DNA of 64,000 bases from Hybos culiciformis (Eukaryota > Arthropoda > Insecta > Diptera > Hybotidae), in the NCBI GenBank assembly GCA_964007475.1, contig OZ023274.1, positions 76,767,303-76,831,302 of the forward strand, in the 5' to 3' direction. This document shows positions 59,001-64,000 of this stretch, one piece after another (position 1 is the first letter of the stretch; every line of letters begins with the position of its first letter). The translations under genes were made by a program, and so were the position numbers. The notes beneath the pieces were generated by a model, which worked only from the letters and a program-made list of their open reading frames with translations, searched no databases and was not told the DNA's origin.

Positions 59001-61804
59001 AAATTTCATAAATTCGTGCTGATTACTAATTAGCTTTATAAATATAAATTAGAAAATAGAAACATAATTAAAGTGATTATAAGAAAAACATTTTTTTTAA
59101 TTTATTTAATTTATTTTGTTTCCACACGTATATGTATTCTAAATCCCTTTTACAAATTATAATAGTACGTCTTAATTTCATAAAAAAAAAATGTATACAC
59201 TTCTTCTTATGCTCAAAAATTTACATAATCTTTCTTTTGTTTATGCATACAAACATTTGTCTTAAATCTTTATTTAATATGTAATAATGTTAATAAATAA
59301 TAAAATTATTTTTCTTTCTTGTCATCAGAAGTGTTTAAAAGCCACAGATATCTTACACGTTTGCCATTTTAGTGAAAGTAGAAGACTATAAAATATAGAA
59401 GAAGAAGAAAAAAAAAAAAAAGATTTTTCCAAGCTATAAGATATATGATAGGAAATTAAAATTTCCATGCAATAATAAATACTGGATTTAACACATAAAA
59501 ATAACACATAATGTATGTATATATTTACATATAAATACATATATAATTATTGTATATATAGTTAATACAAACTTATATATACTTTATTTTATAATTTTCT
59601 CACAGATATTTAAATTTGCCCTTTTTGTATTTTTGAAAATGAAAGCCAAACATGTTTTGAATCGATAAACAAATAAATAAGTTAAACAAAAACCAAAACT
59701 AAGAAAATGATATATTTGTAGCATGTTTCATTCATAGGATGTACCTCACTTTCTCAAATTTAAAGTATATATTTAAAGTTACTTAAAGTTAATATAAATA
59801 GAAATTAGTTAAAATTATTGGCAAGTGGACAAAACTTCAAAGTTTTTACTTAATATTATATTTATTTATAATGTGATATGCAAGTGAATGAAATAAAAAT
59901 ATCTAAAATCTCTAATGAAAAGTCTGCAAACTGTAGGATTTCTTTGACAGAAATAAATTCAAATTATCTTAGATTACTTTAAAAAATGTTGACATTGTGA
60001 CATTATTCTTGACTCGAGATTTCGCTGCTTACCATTTGAGAATTTCATTTTCTGATGTTCAAAAAATTTTATTTTTGTTCTTATAACTTTAGTCTTATAA
60101 CATTTTTGGTAATATAAATTAAAAACAAGGAATTACATAGGTGTCTACTATTCTTAATTACTTCCAGTGCATCTTAAAAGTATGCTTAATTGCCATAACC
60201 ACATAATAGAAATTTTCTTTTACATAAGACTGTGTGTTATGTTATAAGGAAAATTTATATTTTCCATTAAAATAAAAAATAAAAATAGGAAACTCATTCA
60301 ATTTAAATTGAGAGTTTAACTTTTCAGCAATTGTTTTAGGGTAAAGAAATAAATAATAAATAAAAAAAAAAAACATTTTCCCGTGCTATCAATTTCACTT
60401 TTTCCTTTTAATATTTTCATAACATTATTCTGGTGTGCTATGACTGCGGTTAATATTCTGCAGATGTCCCACATTATAATGCACTTTTATGAACATTTAT
60501 ATTTTGCCACTCTTCATTTTTATTTTTTATTTTTTTGTAATTGAAAAAAGGCAATAAAAGTTATGCTCAAACGACTAAGAAGTTTATAAAAAAAAAAATA
60601 AAAAATTTAATTTAATAGTTATTATAATACCACTATCCTGTACTTAGTGTAATTTAAGTGCCCAATTTTATGTTGTTTTATATTAACTTAATGATATTTA
60701 CAAAAAATGTTTGTAATAAACCTACTCTCTAATGAAAATTTTATATATATATGTTATGTATATACCTACATAAATTAAAATACAGAAAAAAGGTTCTTTC
60801 ATTGGTAAAATTTTAATTCATAATTAATGAAAATTTCTGATTCCAGTAGGCAAAAAAATGTTAAGTTCATTAAAAATTTAATTATTAGACACCTGAACAC
60901 AAAAAAAAATATTGTGTTATGCATATATACTAGACAGAACAATTTAATATAAATGAAATAAACTTATTTTAGTATAATTTGTAATATTCGGCAGCTTAAT
61001 TTAGTAGATAGTACCTATGTATAGTAATAATAACATATAGTTTAAATGAAAATTATAAGGAACTAGAATAGCAATTTGAGTCGTATAATTACCTCAATTT
61101 TATTTTAAAAACAAATTTTAATTATAAATATTTTATTTCAACTTCAGATTTAAATTAAAAAACTTTATTTTTAAACTTTTTTATTTAATATTGTATTTTT
61201 AAGTTTTTACTACAATATATGTTATTTTATTATAACAACAAATTCCTTACATACTGAAAAAGTATACCAAATCATTTAATTAGAATTTTTACAGCAATTA
61301 ATAATTATTTTAAAACTTTGTAAATAAATTCAAAATACATACTAATAAAAAACAAAGGAAAAAATTTATAATATTTCATCAAAAATATAATTTAGAATTT
61401 TTGTGCTTCATAAAGTTTATTTATCTTAAAACAATAGGCCACTATGTACTCTACTCTCTAAATAAATTTTGACTAGATTGTGGGTAAAAAAACTAGATTG
61501 AGCAACTAGATTGTGAGCAACTAGGATCTAGTTGGAAATCTAGCTTCCAAAATTTACCTACACAGAAAAAAATTTGCTCGTACTCATTACGTCAAAAAAG
61601 TTCGTTAATGACATTCACGTTAAGATAACGAAAAATAATGAATAATTACGTTTTTGTAACGTAAATTTCGTTTATTTTCTTATTACGAACATTTTTTTCA
61701 TTTTTAGTACTCGTTAAAAAAGTTCGTTATCGTTAAATACGGGAAACAAAAATTTCAATCCATACAAAATTTATATTTTCCATTTTACACATTGCCGTAA
61801 ATTT

Positions 61805-61885
61805 AGTTCATAGCTCAGTGGCAGAGTTGATGGATTGCAATGTTTAGGACAGTGGTTCGAAGTTCGAAGCCACAAGCGGGCATAA
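61805..61885 (+). repeat. tRNA-derived (SINE-like) module 1 with A-rich tail
   Basis: catagctcagtggcagagtt resembles a Pol III A box/D-arm, and ggttcgaagttcgaagcc about 35 bp later resembles a B box/T-arm. Acceptor and T stems do not pair, so this is not a functional tRNA. An A-rich tail (about 61887-62130) follows, as in SINEs. Confidence 0.55.
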
Positions 61886-61886
61886 A

Positions 61887-62130
61887 AAAAATTATTAAAA
61901 AAAATTAAATAAAAAAATTTAAAAAATAAATAAAAAAATAGAAACATAAATAAAAAAAATTAATAAATAAAAAAAATAAATAAAATAAAAAAAAATAAAT
62001 AAAAAAAAAAAAATAAATAAAAATAAAATAAAAAAAAACAAAAAAATAAATAAAAAAAAAAATAAAAAAAAAAAAGGAAAAAAAAATAAAAAAGAAATAA
62101 ATAAAAAATTAAATAAATAAAAAAAATAAT
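61887..62130. repeat. A-rich low-complexity tract
   Basis: Continuous (a)n(t) repeats of the form aaaaataaataaa directly after tRNA-like module 1; probably an expanded SINE tail. Confidence 0.8.
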
Positions 62131-62524
62131 TTAGTCTAGTAAATTTTTTCTTTCGTATTTGCGGTGTTTTTGCTGAAGAATTTGAAAGGTTTTTGGTTTT
62201 GGGATATAACGAACTTTTTTAACGAACTACGAGCTTTTTTCAACGAAATGTTCGTTGTAGCCAAAATAACGAATTTTTCGTTGATTTCAACGAATTATTT
62301 AGTTATTAGTACGAGCAAATTTTTTTCTGTGTAGATTCTAGTTAAAATGCCAAACTAGATTCCTAGTGGAATTCTAGTTACCAAGGCTAGATCTTCCATT
62401 TTTTTTACTAGAATCTAGTGACTTTTTTTTATAAAAAAAAAAAAAAAATTTATTCTAATATTTTTTTTTATTTATATTATTACAATTTCTTTATTAGATT
62501 TTTATTAAATTCTAATTTTATTTC

Positions 62525-62602
62525 TTACGCCCTCTTCCGGATTCGAACCTGGTTCTTTAGCATTGCAATTCGCCAACACTACCACTCAGCTACGGTATTG
62601 AA
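62525..62602 (-). repeat. tRNA-derived (SINE-like) module 2
   Basis: Read on the minus strand: gtagctgagtggtagtgttg (A-box/D-arm) and ggttcgaatcc (B box), with ttgcaat between them. The stems do not form a complete cloverleaf. It shares the order A box - ttgcaatg - ggttcgaa with module 1. Confidence 0.55.
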
Positions 62603-62656
62603 ATTTAAAATGTACATAAAATAGAAAATATAAATTTGGTATACACATTTTCTTTG

Positions 62657-62715
62657 TGGTATGTTAGTTATTTGCAATTCTAAGGACGCAGGTTCAAATC
62701 CCGAAGACAGCAAAA
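62657..62715 (+). repeat. Truncated tRNA-derived module 3
   Basis: gtggtatgttag, then ttgcaattctaagga, then ggttcaaatcc. It is related to module 2 but lacks most of the A box and lies head-to-head with it. Confidence 0.45.
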
Positions 62716-63071
62716 AAATCTGGTATCAATAATTGAAATCTAGCAATGAGAAATAGATGATAATTGCAGAAACTAGATTTTAATAATTTTTCAAATTTGT
62801 CTAAAACTATTTTAAAACTATATTCTAGTTTTAAATTTCCGTTCTTGTAATCTAGTTTACCAAAATAACTGGAATATTAATGATCTGAAATGGAATCTAT
62901 GTTCGGTAAATAATTTGTAAAATTTTACCTAGAAATCTAGCTTTTGAGAACTAGATTTTTGCGTAAACTAGCTTCTGAAACTATAAAACTATTTTCAATA
63001 ATTGAATTTCCCAGTAAAAATCGTTTAACTAGATCAAACCTAGGGATTCTAGCCAAAATTTATTTAGAGAG

Positions 63072-64000
63072 TACTTAAATACTTCTACTAAGAATACGAA
63101 ACCATTTAAATAATGTAATAAATAAATAAAAAATTATTCCTTTCCTTTCAATATTTTATAATTTTTACTTCTATCAATTAATAATAATAAACTTTGTGTT
63201 TTAAATTTCAAGAAAACTTATCAAATAAATGAACAGGATGTTTCAAGCAAGTCTAGTTCAGATATGAAAAAAAATTTATTTAATTAAAAAAATTATTTGA
63301 AGCTTACCAGCAAGATAAACAAAATAATAATTGTTTAAAAAAAAAAGAAACCAATTCATGTAAAAATTTCTGCCTCCCCCTTTTTATTAATTTTTTATAT
63401 TCCTTTTTCTTATCTTGTTATAATTTTCATATTGCCATAAAAAAGTAAAATTTTAACTTAAAAACTATCAAAAATTTCTTTCATTTTTATTATTAATATG
63501 AAACTTATTCATAGTATCTAATTTATAAGTAATTTCACATAATTTTTGGACAACAATATAGTCGTTAAGATTAGGTTAGTTATTTTTATTGTTATTTTGC
63601 ATCGCAAAAATATTTAATTTTACTTTTCAGTTTTTTGTAAAAATATTTTTTCTTCAATTTCATTTAAATTGAAAGTAGTTAGAAAGAAGTTATTTTAAAA
63701 ATAAATTCCTTTTTACTTTTTATGGTAGTCTCTTGTAAGAAAACACAAAAAAACAGATAAAAGATAAAGTCATTTTAAGAATAACAAATTACATGATTTC
63801 CAAAACAAAATTATTATAACACATAGCTTGAGGTTTGAGTAAATTCGAATCATTTGCTTATAATTTAATAATAATTAAATAATTTTTATTTCTTTTGTAT
63901 ACATAATTTTCTTTTTTTTGTTACAATAGGTGAATGACAAAAAAATAATTATTTCAATCAAACTTATTTTACTTCACTATAAAGTCCGTCTTCGGATAGA
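63072..64000. other. Non-coding A+T-rich DNA at right end
   Basis: Nothing recognised beyond homopolymer runs. Confidence 0.65.

Larger units (their letters stand above)
43900..61453. other. Long non-coding A+T-rich region
   Basis: No convincing exon. Open frames of 60-80 codons here are A+T-driven and lack family motifs or splice context. It holds microsatellites and a small CpG-richer patch near 46370-46480. If the 43865 exon is real, much of this is its first intron. Confidence 0.6.
61561..62331. mobile_element. 771-bp TIR element nested in the outer element
   Basis: TIRs cacagaaaaaaatttgctcg (left, continuing tact) and the exact complement ending at 62331 are flanked by TA on both sides (61559-61560, 62332-62333). 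Subterminal regions repeat ttcgtta/aacgaa motifs in both directions. It carries a tRNA-like segment followed by about 240 bp of A-rich (aaataaa)n sequence. Confidence 0.8.
61454..63071. mobile_element. 1.6-kb outer TIR element rich in 'ctaga' motifs
   Basis: The left end ctctctaaataaattttgac is mirrored at the right end (caaaatttatttagagag) with one mismatch, and TA flanks both sides. Interior sequence near both ends is full of actagatt/aatctagt motifs in both orientations. It contains the nested element at 61561-62331 and tRNA-like modules. No transposase frame was seen, so it is non-autonomous. Confidence 0.75.

Noticed and set aside
62525..62602. Functional tRNA gene on the minus strand
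   Set aside because: A- and B-box-like sequences are present, but acceptor and T stems do not pair properly; treated as a tRNA-derived relic.
1..64000. CRISPR arrays, prokaryotic operons, viral genes
   Set aside because: None seen; the repeats are palindromic or TIR-type and the genes are spliced insect-type genes.

Overview
This is a very A+T-rich (about three quarters or more by eye) eukaryotic window with spliced genes, GT-AG introns, many microsatellites and numerous small terminal-inverted-repeat (TIR) elements. Both protein-coding genes belong to families typical of insects: a filzig-type serine protease and a beta-1,3-glucan recognition protein. I read it as insect nuclear DNA; the order cannot be resolved from the sequence.

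Layout. (1) 1-5889: mostly featureless A+T-rich DNA, with a 664-bp palindrome made of smaller palindromes (2966-3629). (2) 5890-41121, minus strand: one large serine protease gene reconstructed from eight phase-consistent coding exons, giving a 1285-residue protein. It has an N-terminal hydrophobic segment, a cysteine-rich CLIP-like module, a long Ser/Thr/Pro stem with Lys/Thr/Pro repeats and an acidic patch, then a complete trypsin-like catalytic domain. Its first intron is about 22.9 kb (18051-40967). (3) Inside that intron, on the opposite strand, lies a complete five-exon gene (23291-26134) for a 528-residue beta-1,3-glucan-binding/GNBP-type protein whose GH16 catalytic glutamates are missing. 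A decayed tandem copy lies just downstream (28151-28834), with a hAT-like element and a 205-bp MITE between the two. (4) 41122-43864: the upstream region of the protease, with a 384-bp MITE (41754-42137) and T-rich DNA. A possible short first coding exon of another, divergently transcribed gene is at 43865-43899 (plus strand). (5) 43900-64000: no convincing gene, but a nested pair of TIR elements carrying tRNA-like modules sits near the right end (61454-63071).

How the parts relate. The protease is expected to be a secreted or membrane-tethered epidermal or tracheal protease acting on extracellular targets. The nested gene is expected to encode a secreted hemolymph or gut pattern-recognition protein. 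They share DNA but not strand, and nothing in the sequence shows functional coupling. Most of the remaining structure is mobile-element debris. No bacterial, viral or CRISPR-like system is visible.
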